A program made the translations under genes and the position numbers. The notes beneath the pieces are model-generated. The model made no database searches, was not told the origin of the DNA, and saw nothing but the letters and a program-made list of their open reading frames with translations. From NCBI RefSeq assembly GCF_039778605.1, contig NZ_CP156060.1:1116001-1180000 (forward strand): DNA of 64,000 bases, given 5' to 3'. Shown piece by piece: positions 17,944-26,544 of the stretch (position 1 is its first letter; every line of letters starts with the position of its first letter). This DNA is from Flavobacterium sp. WV_118_3. Its GTDB lineage: Bacteria > Bacteroidota > Bacteroidia > Flavobacteriales > Flavobacteriaceae.

Positions 17944-18696
17944 TTAAAATTCCAGTTGCAGGTTCCACTGATGGGTGTGGTTATAATAAAAAACAGCATT
18001 CGAATGTTCTTCGAGTTTTCCGTTATGAAGTACAAACACCTGATCGGCATTTTTGATGGTTTCCGGATTACGGGTAATAATAATAACGGTTTTGTTTTTT
18101 ATTAGTTCCTGTTTGGCTTTTTGAAGGTAAATCATATCCATTGCTCCGGAGGTAGTAACGGTTTCGTCCAAAAGCAGAATAGGTGTATTTTTAAGCATCG
18201 CCCGTGCGATTTGGATACGCAGTTTCTCCTGATCGGAAAGATGGCATTCCGGATGTCGTAATTGTGTGTGCATGCCATTGGGTAATTCCCAGGCGAAATC
18301 AATAACACATGCGTTTTCGAGTGCTTCGAATACCAGTTCGGGACTCGCATTCGGATTGGCCGACCAGATGGCGTTGTACAGTGTATCGTCTGGTAGGAGA
18401 GTGGTGGCCGAAATATGCGTAACATAGTTGGCTAACTCTTGTTGCGATATACGGGAAATAGGAGCACCTCCAATTGTAATACGTCCTTTTCCGGGATCCC
18501 ACATTCGGGAAATTAACCCGGTAAGTGTCGTTTTTCCCGAACCGGAAGCACCTACCAATGCCACAGTACTTTGATCTTTTATGTAAAAAGAAGCACGGTT
18601 TACAATGTTATGATCTTTGATATAACCAAAGGTTACGTTCTCAAATCGGACATCAAATTTTGTGATTGGGGTGGTGGCTGTTTTAAATAGTTTCAT
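17944..18696 (-). CDS. Stand-alone ABC ATPase with degenerate motifs (siderophore-linked)
   Basis: 250 aa, one nucleotide-binding domain without a membrane domain. Walker A is intact (GASGSGKTT) and Walker B with catalytic Glu is present (ILLLDET). However the signature is LSDQEKLRIQ instead of LSGGQ, the D-loop region reads TTSGAMD instead of SALD, and the switch His is replaced by Arg (IIITRNPET). The best resemblance is to the NBD of exporter-fold ABC proteins such as IrtA/IrtB. It follows a siderophore-interacting flavoprotein by 22 bp. It may be the remnant of a larger transporter half, or may act with membrane subunits encoded elsewhere. Confidence 0.8.
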   Translation of the reverse strand: MKLFKTATTPITKFDVRFENVTFGYIKDHNIVNRASFYIKDQSTVALVGASGSGKTTLTGLISRMWDPGKGRITIGGAPISRISQQELANYVTHISATTLLPDDTLYNAIWSANPNASPELVFEALENACVIDFAWELPNGMHTQLRHPECHLSDQEKLRIQIARAMLKNTPILLLDETVTTSGAMDMIYLQKAKQELIKNKTVIIITRNPETIKNADQVFVLHNGKLEEHSNAVFYYNHTHQWNLQLEF

Positions 18697-18718
18697 GATT
18701 GCATGTTAGGGTAAATTC

Positions 18719-19546
18719 CTATACGGATTGGTGTTCTTCACGACGTTCTGTAGCCGATTGCTCTTCGCTCGTTCCGAATTTCCAATAGGAATAGGCATAT
18801 ACTTCTTCTTTGGTCCAGTTTCGTTCTTTGCGGAGGTAATTCCGTATGGCTTTAACAGCCGAAAATTCGGCAGCAACATAACCAAAACGACGTAGAGTAG
18901 CTTCGGGTAATGGTATTTCCCGAATACGGTCTTCGAGGATGATATTCTGCAAATTTTCTCCGTAAAAATGCCAGTTCAAAACCACTTTCGAACGGGTTTG
19001 TATCGGTTGGATTTCCTGCGGATTTTCAACCAGAATATGGGCTACGCCTTGTGCGTTTTCCGGTAGGTCTTCCAGGATCGCACTGATTACCGGAATGGCG
19101 GTGGCGTCACCGGCCAGTAAATACCAGTCGGCTTCCGGATAGAGTTCGGTTTTTAAGCCGTACATCGCTATTCCCAGCAGATCGCCTTCTTTGGCATGCA
19201 TCGCCCAGGCCGAGGCGGGGCCGTTATCGCCATGCGCTACAAAGTCGATATACATTTCGTTTTTTTTCAAATCGATACCCCGATGCGTATAAGTTCGCAC
19301 TGTCGGACTAATTTCGGGCGGTAGTGGCGACCATTTACCATTTTCGAAGGTTGGGAAATGAACTTCAGAGACACCAGTCGGCGGGATAAAAATTTTATTG
19401 TTTTCCCCAACAGTCGCCGCAGCAAATCGAGGAACATCGGCACCGGTTAGTGTAATTCTTAAATAATGGGGCGTTATATAGGTTTTATGCTTTACTTTTA
19501 ACGTAGCATTAATAATGTGTTGTGCTTTATTTTCTTTCTTTGCCAT
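18719..19546 (-). CDS. Siderophore-interacting protein (FAD-dependent ferric reductase)
   Basis: 275 aa. The SIP family pattern is clear: KTYITPHYLRITLTGADVPRF, RTYTHRGID (the R-x-Y-T flavin-binding motif), DFVAHGDNGPASAWAMHAKEGD, YLLAGDATAIPVI (NAD(P)H side) and YVAAEFSAVKAIRNYLRKERNW near the end. Such proteins release iron from siderophores by reduction in the cytoplasm. It is in an operon with the odd ABC ATPase and divergent from an AraC regulator. In mycobacterial IrtA the same two functions are fused. A palindrome resembling an iron box lies 24 bp before the start. Confidence 0.9.
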   Translation of the reverse strand: MAKKENKAQHIINATLKVKHKTYITPHYLRITLTGADVPRFAAATVGENNKIFIPPTGVSEVHFPTFENGKWSPLPPEISPTVRTYTHRGIDLKKNEMYIDFVAHGDNGPASAWAMHAKEGDLLGIAMYGLKTELYPEADWYLLAGDATAIPVISAILEDLPENAQGVAHILVENPQEIQPIQTRSKVVLNWHFYGENLQNIILEDRIREIPLPEATLRRFGYVAAEFSAVKAIRNYLRKERNWTKEEVYAYSYWKFGTSEEQSATERREEHQSV

Positions 19547-19569
19547 GTGTCTCGCGGTTATTTATTTTA

Positions 19570-19592
19570 TTATTTAGATTGTTTCTAAATAA
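19570..19592. promoter_or_regulatory. Palindrome resembling a Fur-type iron box
   Basis: A perfect 9-5-9 inverted repeat: TTATTTAGA, TTGTT, TCTAAATAA. It lies between the divergent siderophore-interacting protein and AraC genes and overlaps the -33 region of the plus-strand promoter (TATCTTTG at 19597-19604). The shape and context suit an iron repressor site. The regulator is inferred. Confidence 0.6.
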
Positions 19593-19596
19593 ATGA

Positions 19597-19604
19597 TATC
19601 TTTG
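19597..19604 (+). promoter_or_regulatory. -7 promoter element of the AraC gene
   Basis: TATCTTTG matches TAnnTTTG exactly. It predicts a transcript start near 19610 and a leader of about 65 nt that contains the tandem repeats. Confidence 0.55.
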
Positions 19605-19635
19605 ACAAAGTTCTGTTTTATCTATTTCTGAGGTG

Positions 19636-19673
19636 TACTCAAAACGGATTATCAATTACTCAAAACGGATTAT
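19636..19673 (+). promoter_or_regulatory. Tandem 17-bp direct repeat, candidate AraC operator
   Basis: The 17-mer TACTCAAAACGGATTAT occurs twice, at 19636-19652 and 19657-19673, with a 21-bp period (two helical turns). It ends 2 bp before the AraC-family ATG. Direct repeats spaced two turns apart are typical AraC-type sites; autoregulation is inferred. Confidence 0.6.
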
Positions 19674-19675
19674 TT

Positions 19676-20668
19676 ATGAAAATGACGATTACCAATACCG
19701 ATCTAAACGATATACTTTTGGAACGGGAACTGCCTCTGAATTTTAAAAGCGAAGAAGCGTATAATGAGAAGCGAATTTCGATAGAACATCCGATATTCGG
19801 TTCTTCCGATATCCTGGATTTGTGGTTTGAAGGGATTCATATCACAAAAGGACAAACGCGTGTCAAAGAAGATATTTCATTAAAAGTGGAGAGTAATTAC
19901 TCGGTGGTGGAAATGCATTTTGCACTCACCGGAAACAGTATGGCTACAACCAAGCAATCCCGCGAGTTGTTCCATTTTAAACCGCAAGAACACAATCTGA
20001 TGTATGCAAAAGATTTCGAAGGCTTCTTTAATTTTAAAAAGCAAAATGAAGCCAATGATTTTTTTGAGGTTCATTTTACGGAAGACTATTTTAGGCGTTT
20101 TTCGAGTATTGAAAATTCGAGCATGGAGGCTTTTTTCTCCGCTATGGATAAGGGTACGATGACGATGGCGAGTAAGCAGAATATGAGTATTACGCCGCAA
20201 ATGAATCGGATTATTTCAGAGATCCTCAACAGTAAGCATTCCGGTTTGCTGAAAAGGTTGTTTATCGAGTCGAAGGCAATTGAGTTGTTTATGTTACAGG
20301 TGGCGCAGCTGGAACAACAGTCGTCCGAAAAAAAGCAGTCGATGAAGGCGCAGGATATCGAAAAGATATATTATGCCAAGACGTTGTTGGAACAGAATAT
20401 CAGTAATCCGTATACGTTGGTGGAGTTGGCGCACGAGGTGGGACTAAACGATTTTAAGTTGAAAAAAGGGTTTAAGGAAGTTTTTAATACAACAGTTTTT
20501 GGTTATTTGCACGAGCTGCGGATGCAAAAAGCAAAATACCTTTTATTGGATCAGAAGCGTACTATCGCCGAGGTGGCGGATTATTGCGGATACGAATATG
20601 TGCAACACTTTATTACCGCTTTCCGGAAAAAATTTGGAATTACGCCGGGGAAGATGATTTTAGAGTAA
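19676..20668 (+). CDS. AraC family regulator of the siderophore unit
   Basis: 330 aa. The N-terminal 200 residues or so form a ligand domain (LKVESNYSVVEMHFALTGN). The C-terminal AraC HTH is clear: NPYTLVELAHEVGLNDFKLKKGFKEVFNTTVFGYLHELRMQKAKYLLL, then TIAEVADYCGYEYVQHFITAFRKKFGITPGKM. This architecture matches PchR-like regulators that respond to ferri-siderophores. It is divergent from the siderophore-interacting protein gene. An alternative start two codons downstream (19682) would leave the tandem operator further upstream. Confidence 0.88.
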   Translation: MKMTITNTDLNDILLERELPLNFKSEEAYNEKRISIEHPIFGSSDILDLWFEGIHITKGQTRVKEDISLKVESNYSVVEMHFALTGNSMATTKQSRELFHFKPQEHNLMYAKDFEGFFNFKKQNEANDFFEVHFTEDYFRRFSSIENSSMEAFFSAMDKGTMTMASKQNMSITPQMNRIISEILNSKHSGLLKRLFIESKAIELFMLQVAQLEQQSSEKKQSMKAQDIEKIYYAKTLLEQNISNPYTLVELAHEVGLNDFKLKKGFKEVFNTTVFGYLHELRMQKAKYLLLDQKRTIAEVADYCGYEYVQHFITAFRKKFGITPGKMILE

Positions 20669-20769
20669 AGAAGAAAGAGACAAGAGAAAAGAGGTTTGTG
20701 TTATTTTGAATGTTGGATTTTAAATTTTAAATGTTGTTGTGACGGATAATACTTTGTATACAACCTGTT

Positions 20770-22137
20770 TTAAACATGCGGTAATTCGACCGTAAAAGTA
20801 CTTCCTTCGTTGGGTTCGGAGACTACGGATATTGTACCGTTATGTAGCGTAATGATCTTTTGAGTGAGCGAAAGTCCAATTCCGTTTCCGTTGGCAAATC
20901 CTTTGTTATCGCCTCTGAAAAATGGGGTGAAAATATTCGGCAGATCGTCTGGAGCAATTCCGATTCCGTTATCCTGAAAACGAATAATCGTTTTGTCTTT
21001 AAAGTAAGTTATCGCTATCGTGCTTTCTTTGGCTTCCGAAAATTTACAGCCGTTTTCGATCAGATTCATAAAAGCGACTTTTAACAAATATTCATTTCCT
21101 TTTACCGAAATAAAATCGTCGTCCTCAATTTCTTTTTCAAAGATAAGGTTCACTTTAAATTCGGGTTGGTTATGTAGTACATCGTTTCGGGCATCCAATA
21201 ACACTTCGTCCAATCGGATTTCTTTCTGGACAATTTCGGTCTGATCGTAATTGGCTTTGGCCAAATCCAACAAACTATTGGACAAACGAACCAGTTTCTG
21301 AGCGTCGTTAATCGCATTGTCAATCGATTTCCGGTATTCGTCGTTGGAACGCGGGTTTCCGGTGGATAATTGTAATTCGGTGAGCATAGCCGTTAGCGGT
21401 GTCCGCAATTCGTGCGAAATATTCGATACAAAATCTTTTTGCGCGTCAAATGACTTTTCCAGTCGGTCGAGCATTTGGTTAAAAGTGGTCGCCAGTTCGG
21501 CAATTTCGTCTTTGTTTTTGGGAAGTTGTACCCGCAAATCCAAATTGGTAGCCGATATTTCTTTTACATTGGCCACAATATTGGTCATAGGCAACATGGC
21601 TTTACGCGAAAAAATACGCCCCATGATATAAATAAAAATTATCGACGACAGGAATACGATCAGGATATTCCTTTTGGCGATATAGGTTTTATGATATCCA
21701 TTCAAATCGTAGGCCGCGGCCATGATAATATAATTTTTTCCGTCATGTTCGTATCGCATACCAATGGCCTGCCATTTGTCAAGGTAAAAACGGATTTCTT
21801 TTTTCTTTAAAACCGAATTCAGCATTTTGGTATTCTCTTTTACCACGTCAATATTCGCATCATCATGGTATAAAAGTTTGTAATGCTCATCATAAATTGC
21901 GACTTCGACCTCGTTTATGATGGAACGGTTATTGGTATAAATTGCCTGAAGGGTTTTGGTATCGATTTTGGCTTTGAAAAACAGATTGGCTTTGGTGAGT
22001 GCTTCTTTATGAAGCGTTCGGTAAAACGTATTTTCCCGGTTTTTTTCGCTTGTGACATAGATAATCACCGCAAAAACCAATAATATGGATGCTGTTAGAA
22101 AAGTAAACAATAAACTCAGTCGGTTTTGTATGGTCAT
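20770..22137 (-). CDS. Two-component sensor histidine kinase
   Basis: 455 aa. TM1 is about residues 8-28, followed by a periplasmic sensor of about 130 residues, TM2 about 155-176, then HAMP, HisKA with SHELRTPLTAML (His242) and HATPase with NLIENGCKFSE, DNGIGI and GNGIGLSL. It starts directly after the response regulator stop with no gap (RR TAG, then ATG). The stimulus is unknown; similar kinase/regulator pairs in this phylum respond to metals or envelope stress. Confidence 0.9.
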   Translation of the reverse strand: MTIQNRLSLLFTFLTASILLVFAVIIYVTSEKNRENTFYRTLHKEALTKANLFFKAKIDTKTLQAIYTNNRSIINEVEVAIYDEHYKLLYHDDANIDVVKENTKMLNSVLKKKEIRFYLDKWQAIGMRYEHDGKNYIIMAAAYDLNGYHKTYIAKRNILIVFLSSIIFIYIMGRIFSRKAMLPMTNIVANVKEISATNLDLRVQLPKNKDEIAELATTFNQMLDRLEKSFDAQKDFVSNISHELRTPLTAMLTELQLSTGNPRSNDEYRKSIDNAINDAQKLVRLSNSLLDLAKANYDQTEIVQKEIRLDEVLLDARNDVLHNQPEFKVNLIFEKEIEDDDFISVKGNEYLLKVAFMNLIENGCKFSEAKESTIAITYFKDKTIIRFQDNGIGIAPDDLPNIFTPFFRGDNKGFANGNGIGLSLTQKIITLHNGTISVVSEPNEGSTFTVELPHV

Positions 22138-22827
22138 CTACGTATCGCTTTCCAGTTTTAAAATAAAGCCCATTCCGGATTTGGTATGGATTAGTTTGTT
22201 GTCGAAATCCTTGTCTATTTTTTTTCGGAGGTAATTGATATAGACGTCAATAAAATTTGTCCCGGTGTCAAAATGGGTGTTCCAAACTTTTTCAGCGATT
22301 TCGGTACGACTCAGCACCCGTTCGGCATGCTGCATCATATATTCCAGGAGTTTGAATTCCTTTGGTGTCAGACTGATTTCTTTACCGACACGTCGAATGG
22401 TTTTGGTGTTGTAATTGAGTTCCAGATCCTGATAGGTAAGTTTATCGGTATAATTGGTCGCCGAATTACTTCGTTTGAGTAACGCCCGGATACGTACCAA
22501 TAATTCCCGGAAATCAAATGGTTTCACCAGATAATCGTCGGCACCGGCATCAAATCCATCCACTTTATCGTCGGTTGTACCTAAAGCTGTCAGCATGATA
22601 ATCGGGAGACCGGGATTGCTTTTGCGTATCGAAAGACACAAATCGATTCCGCTGATTTTCGGTAAAATAATATCGGTAATTACCAAATCGTAGGTATTGT
22701 ATAGGGAAAGCTTTTTTCCCATTTCGCCATCGTAGGCGAGTTGGGTATCAAAACCTTCTTCATCCAATCCTCTTTTGAGTAATTCGGCTACGCGGGTATC
22801 GTCTTCAACAATTAAAATTTTCGGCAT
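22138..22827 (-). CDS. OmpR/PhoB family response regulator
   Basis: 229 aa. The receiver domain has acidic residues EDD near the start, phospho-acceptor Asp52 in VITDIILPKISG, and Lys in DYLVKPFDFREL. The C-terminal winged helix has ISLTPKEFKLLEYMMQHAERVLSRTEIAEKVW and VDVYINYLRKKID. Cognate to the kinase encoded immediately downstream. Confidence 0.92.
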   Translation of the reverse strand: MPKILIVEDDTRVAELLKRGLDEEGFDTQLAYDGEMGKKLSLYNTYDLVITDIILPKISGIDLCLSIRKSNPGLPIIMLTALGTTDDKVDGFDAGADDYLVKPFDFRELLVRIRALLKRSNSATNYTDKLTYQDLELNYNTKTIRRVGKEISLTPKEFKLLEYMMQHAERVLSRTEIAEKVWNTHFDTGTNFIDVYINYLRKKIDKDFDNKLIHTKSGMGFILKLESDT

Positions 22828-22904
22828 ATTCGTCTGGACTTACTGGTTGACTATAACAAAAGTAAACTTTTATAACGATAGAAAACCATGGTCATAAAAA
22901 AGAA

Positions 22905-22934
22905 AAGCCTGAAAATAATCTTATTTTCAGGCTT
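22905..22934 (-). terminator. Terminator of the DUF3276 gene
   Basis: A perfect 14-bp stem (AAGCCTGAAAATAA with TTATTTTCAGGCTT) and 2-nt loop, followed on the minus strand by a T-rich tail. Confidence 0.85.
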
Positions 22935-22958
22935 GATAGTGTACTGTTTTATTCAATA

Positions 22959-23333
22959 TTAAATGTCGTCAAAGTCAATATCAGTGAAACTTCCGGAAGA
23001 TGTGCCCTCTTCTGTTTTCTCAGAAAAATACTCTTTTTTAAAGTCTTTCTGATGTCTTTCTGAAATTACTTCCTCTCCTTTATGATTTAATACATACGAA
23101 GTCATTTCGTTTAAGATGTCTTTGAAAGCGGCAAAATCTTCTTTATATAAATAAATTTTGTGTTTCTTGAAATGGAATGAGCCATCATCTTCGGTGAATT
23201 TTTTACTTTCTGTAATCGTAATGTAATAATCATCAGCCTTTGTCGCTCTCACATCGAAGAAATACGTTCTTCTTCCTGCGCGTAAAACTTTAGAAAAAAT
23301 TTCTTCTTTTTCTAACATTTCATTTTCTCTCAT
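22959..23333 (-). CDS. DUF3276 / PUR-alpha-like nucleic-acid-binding protein
   Basis: 124 aa. The segment KVLRAGRRTYFFDVRATKADDYYITITESKK with the later KHKIYLYKEDFAAFKDILNEM matches the DUF3276 family, structurally related to PUR domains that bind single-stranded DNA/RNA. The C-terminus is acidic (FTDIDFDDI). The start could be at M1 or M6 (MLEKEE). It is a single gene with its own terminator. Confidence 0.85.
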   Translation of the reverse strand: MRENEMLEKEEIFSKVLRAGRRTYFFDVRATKADDYYITITESKKFTEDDGSFHFKKHKIYLYKEDFAAFKDILNEMTSYVLNHKGEEVISERHQKDFKKEYFSEKTEEGTSSGSFTDIDFDDI

Positions 23334-23405
23334 AATCCTTCAGTCAATAATTTATGGTGTTAAGTAGAACTCAAAAATCTAAAAAAAAACCAAAAAAACC
23401 AACAT

Positions 23406-25154
23406 TTATTGTAATTCTTTTTCCGAAAGTTGCTTAAAGTACAAATCTTTATAGTACCCGTCCTGGTTTACCAGTTGATTATGAGTTCCTTGCTGAATTA
23501 TTTTTCCGTTGTCCAGGATGATTATCTGATCGGCATTTTTAGCAGAAGATACCCGATGACTAACGATTATTGTAGTTTTATCTTTACAAAAATCCATTAA
23601 ATTGTTTAAAATTGCCTCTTCCGTCTCCGTATCCACTGCCGACAAACAATCGTCCAAAAGTAGGATAGGAGCATTTTTAATCAACGCTCTTGCAATCGAT
23701 ACCCGTTGCTTTTGTCCCCCCGATAAAGTGATCCCTCTTTCGCCTAAAACCGTGTCGTATTGGTTTTTAAATTTGACAATATTTTTATGAACTACCGCTT
23801 TTTTAGCCGCATCGATTACTTCCTCATCGGTTGCCTCTTCATTTCCAAATTTAATATTATTTTTAATCGTATCCGAAAACAGAAAAGCATCCTGAGGGAC
23901 AAAGCCGATATGATTTCGCACATCAAACAGATTTAGGTCGCGGATGTCGCTATCATCGATTTTTACAGCACCTTCGTTAACATCGTATAAACGACTGATC
24001 AATGAAAGTAACGTGGATTTACCGGAACCGGTTTTTCCTAATATGGCTAATGTTTGACCTTTTTTGATCTGTAGGTTTACGTTCTTAAGGGCCGTAATAG
24101 TTGTATCTTCGTAGGTGAAGGTCACATTTTCGAAAGTGATTTCACCATTAACCGGGGTATGTTCCGGTACGGTATTCTGGATTTCCGGTTTGATCTTAAG
24201 GAATTCGTTGATTCGTTTTTGTGAGGCTTCGGCTTCCTGAATCATTGATGATACCCATCCTAATGATGCTACCGGCCATGTTAGCATATTGATATAAAGG
24301 ATAAATTGTGCGATCACACCGATATCCGGAATACTACCGTTAATATACATCATTCCGCCAACATATACGACAACAAGGTTACTGGCTCCGATTAATAGGA
24401 TCATTAACGGACCAAACAAGGCATTGGCTTTAGCCAGGCGCATGTTTTTGTCTTTACTTTCGTGTGATAAGGCCGTAAAGTCGTCCTGTTTTTCGTTTTC
24501 GATGGAATAGGCTTTAATTACGCGGATTCCGGAAAACATTTCCTGTGTGAACGTGGACAGTTTGGAAAGGTTTTGTTGGTAGGTCGTACTTCGCTTGTTG
24601 ATTTCGGAGCTGATTTTAAAGATACTGTACGCCAGAATCGGTAAGGGTAGTAGCGAATATAGGGTCAACTCCGGTGAAATAATATACATCTGTACCGTTA
24701 CTACAGCAAAACGTATAAAGGTATTGATGGAATACATTACAGCCGGACCAACATATTGGCGGACTTTACCAACGTCTTCGCTGATACGGTTCATCAGGTC
24801 ACCGGTTCTGTTTTTTTTGTAGAAATTCTGGGATAGATTTTCGTATTGTCGGAATACTTCATTTTTAAGGTCAAATTCGATATGACGCGACATCACAATC
24901 AGCGTTTGGCGCATCAGAAAAGTAAGGAAACCGGCAATTAACGTGGTAACGATAACGAGAATGATGTTTTCCATCAGGAGTTGACGTACCGTATCGGGAT
25001 TCAGTTTGCTGTTTTCCAGTGCCTTGATCGAATCTCCAACCAGTTTTGGAGTATATAAGGTAAAGAATTGCGCTACGATTGTGATAATAATACCAATTAA
25101 AAATCGGTATTTATATTTGATGAAGTATTTGTTTAAATATTGAAGTTCTTTCAT
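23406..25154 (-). CDS. ABC exporter, fused membrane and ATPase domains
   Basis: 582 aa, one membrane domain with six helices (about 1-310) and one NBD. The NBD has Walker A LGKTGSGKST, Q-loop FVPQDAFLFSD, signature LSGGQKQR, Walker B ILLLDDCLSAVD and H-loop IIVSHR. The residue after the Walker B Asp is Asp instead of the usual catalytic Glu. That occurs in MdlA/YheI-type half transporters that form heterodimers with one degenerate site; no partner gene is adjacent. Substrate unknown (drug or lipid export likely). Confidence 0.9.
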   Translation of the reverse strand: MKELQYLNKYFIKYKYRFLIGIIITIVAQFFTLYTPKLVGDSIKALENSKLNPDTVRQLLMENIILVIVTTLIAGFLTFLMRQTLIVMSRHIEFDLKNEVFRQYENLSQNFYKKNRTGDLMNRISEDVGKVRQYVGPAVMYSINTFIRFAVVTVQMYIISPELTLYSLLPLPILAYSIFKISSEINKRSTTYQQNLSKLSTFTQEMFSGIRVIKAYSIENEKQDDFTALSHESKDKNMRLAKANALFGPLMILLIGASNLVVVYVGGMMYINGSIPDIGVIAQFILYINMLTWPVASLGWVSSMIQEAEASQKRINEFLKIKPEIQNTVPEHTPVNGEITFENVTFTYEDTTITALKNVNLQIKKGQTLAILGKTGSGKSTLLSLISRLYDVNEGAVKIDDSDIRDLNLFDVRNHIGFVPQDAFLFSDTIKNNIKFGNEEATDEEVIDAAKKAVVHKNIVKFKNQYDTVLGERGITLSGGQKQRVSIARALIKNAPILLLDDCLSAVDTETEEAILNNLMDFCKDKTTIIVSHRVSSAKNADQIIILDNGKIIQQGTHNQLVNQDGYYKDLYFKQLSEKELQ

Positions 25155-25278
25155 TTTTTAATCCTGTAGATTGTTTTATTGTTTTGTATTCTGTTAAAAT
25201 CGGATTGTTTTTGATGATGATTTTCAAAGTTGTTTTTAAAAATAATTATTATTGAATAATTAAAAAAAACGATTTGTG

Positions 25279-25309
25279 TTGAATTATTCTGAATATAAGT
25301 GTAATTTAG
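25279..25309 (+). promoter_or_regulatory. Promoter of leucine dehydrogenase
   Basis: TTG (25279-25281), 20-nt spacer, TAATTTAG (25302-25309). This fits the TTG-N19-21-TAnnTTTG Bacteroidota promoter with one mismatch, about 45 nt before the ATG. Confidence 0.55.
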
Positions 25310-25353
25310 CAGTCTATTTTTGAATAAATTTCAACCTCAAAATAAAAAAAAAC

Positions 25354-26457
25354 ATGATAACAGAAGTTACAAGTGCTAATGAGCTTCATAAAATCGACCC
25401 GGTTTTTGGGCAGGTTTCATTTGATAATCATGAGCAAATCGTATTTTGTCACGACAAAGATACTGGTTTAAAAGCAATAATTGGTGTTCATAACACAGTT
25501 TTAGGACCTGCATTAGGAGGAACGAGAATGTGGAAATATACAAATGAGTGGGAAGCTTTAAACGATGTTTTACGTCTTTCCCGTGGTATGACTTTTAAAT
25601 CAGCTATTTCCGGGTTAAATCTTGGAGGTGGTAAAGCGGTTATCATCGGAGATTCCAAAGTGGATAAAACTCCGGAAATGATCACAAAATTCGGTCAGTT
25701 TGTGAATTCCTTAAGCGGAAAATATATTACTGCGGAAGATGTAGGATCAACAACAGCCGATATGGATCTTATCCGTGATGTAACGCCTTATGTAACCGGA
25801 ATTTCAGAATCAAGAGGTGGTTCCGGAAATCCTTCGCCAGTAACAGCTTACGGTGTTTATATGGGGATGAAAGCGGCTGCAAAATACCAGTTTGGTACGG
25901 ATAACCTGGAAGGAAAAAGAATTTTAGTACAAGGTATCGGACACGTAGGGGAAACTTTAGTGGAACTAATCAGCAAAGAAGGTGCTTTAGTACAAATTAC
26001 CGATATCAACGAAGCACGTCTACAGGAAGTAGGTGCTAAATATGGTGCTCAGGTTTTTAACGGTGGCGATTTATATAGTGCAGACGTAGATATTTATGCA
26101 CCATGTGCATTAGGAGCTACGATTAACGATGATACTATCGAAAAAATCAAAGCAAAAGTTATCGCTGGTGCAGCAAATAACCAGTTAGCAGTTGAAAACA
26201 TCCACGGAGCGAGATTACAGGAAAGAGGTATTTTATATGCTCCGGATTTCTTGATTAACGCTGGTGGAATTATCAATGTATATGGTGAAATTGCCGGATA
26301 CGGTAAAGAAGAAGCAATGCGCAGAACCGAAAATATCTTCAATACAACATTGGATATTTTTAACTACGCCAAAGAAAATAGCATTACGACACACCAGGCT
26401 GCTATGCGAATGGCACAGGAGCGTATCGATGCCCGTAAAAAAGAAAACGCGAAGTAG
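25354..26457 (+). CDS. Leucine dehydrogenase (Glu/Leu/Phe/Val dehydrogenase family)
   Basis: 367 aa, matching leucine dehydrogenases. The substrate domain has GPALGGTRMW and LSRGMTFKSAISGLNLGGGKAVI with the catalytic Lys. AEDVGSTTADM follows, and the Rossmann motif is GIGHVGETLVELI near residue 190. It deaminates branched-chain amino acids reversibly with NAD+, giving keto acids for degradation and for branched fatty acid synthesis. It has its own promoter and a terminator, so it is probably monocistronic. Confidence 0.92.
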   Translation: MITEVTSANELHKIDPVFGQVSFDNHEQIVFCHDKDTGLKAIIGVHNTVLGPALGGTRMWKYTNEWEALNDVLRLSRGMTFKSAISGLNLGGGKAVIIGDSKVDKTPEMITKFGQFVNSLSGKYITAEDVGSTTADMDLIRDVTPYVTGISESRGGSGNPSPVTAYGVYMGMKAAAKYQFGTDNLEGKRILVQGIGHVGETLVELISKEGALVQITDINEARLQEVGAKYGAQVFNGGDLYSADVDIYAPCALGATINDDTIEKIKAKVIAGAANNQLAVENIHGARLQERGILYAPDFLINAGGIINVYGEIAGYGKEEAMRRTENIFNTTLDIFNYAKENSITTHQAAMRMAQERIDARKKENAK

Positions 26458-26489
26458 TAGTTTTCCAACAATATATTTTTTAATTTTGC

Positions 26490-26520
26490 GAAGCGAAAGA
26501 TTGTTCTTTCGCTTCTTTAA
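26490..26520 (+). terminator. Terminator after leucine dehydrogenase
   Basis: GAAGCGAAAGA pairs perfectly with TCTTTCGCTTC (4-nt loop), followed by TTTAATTTTT. An exact TAATTTTG sits immediately before it (26481-26488), so a promoter for nusB could overlap. Confidence 0.8.
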
Positions 26521-26544
26521 TTTTTAAAAGTTCTTATCAGCAGG

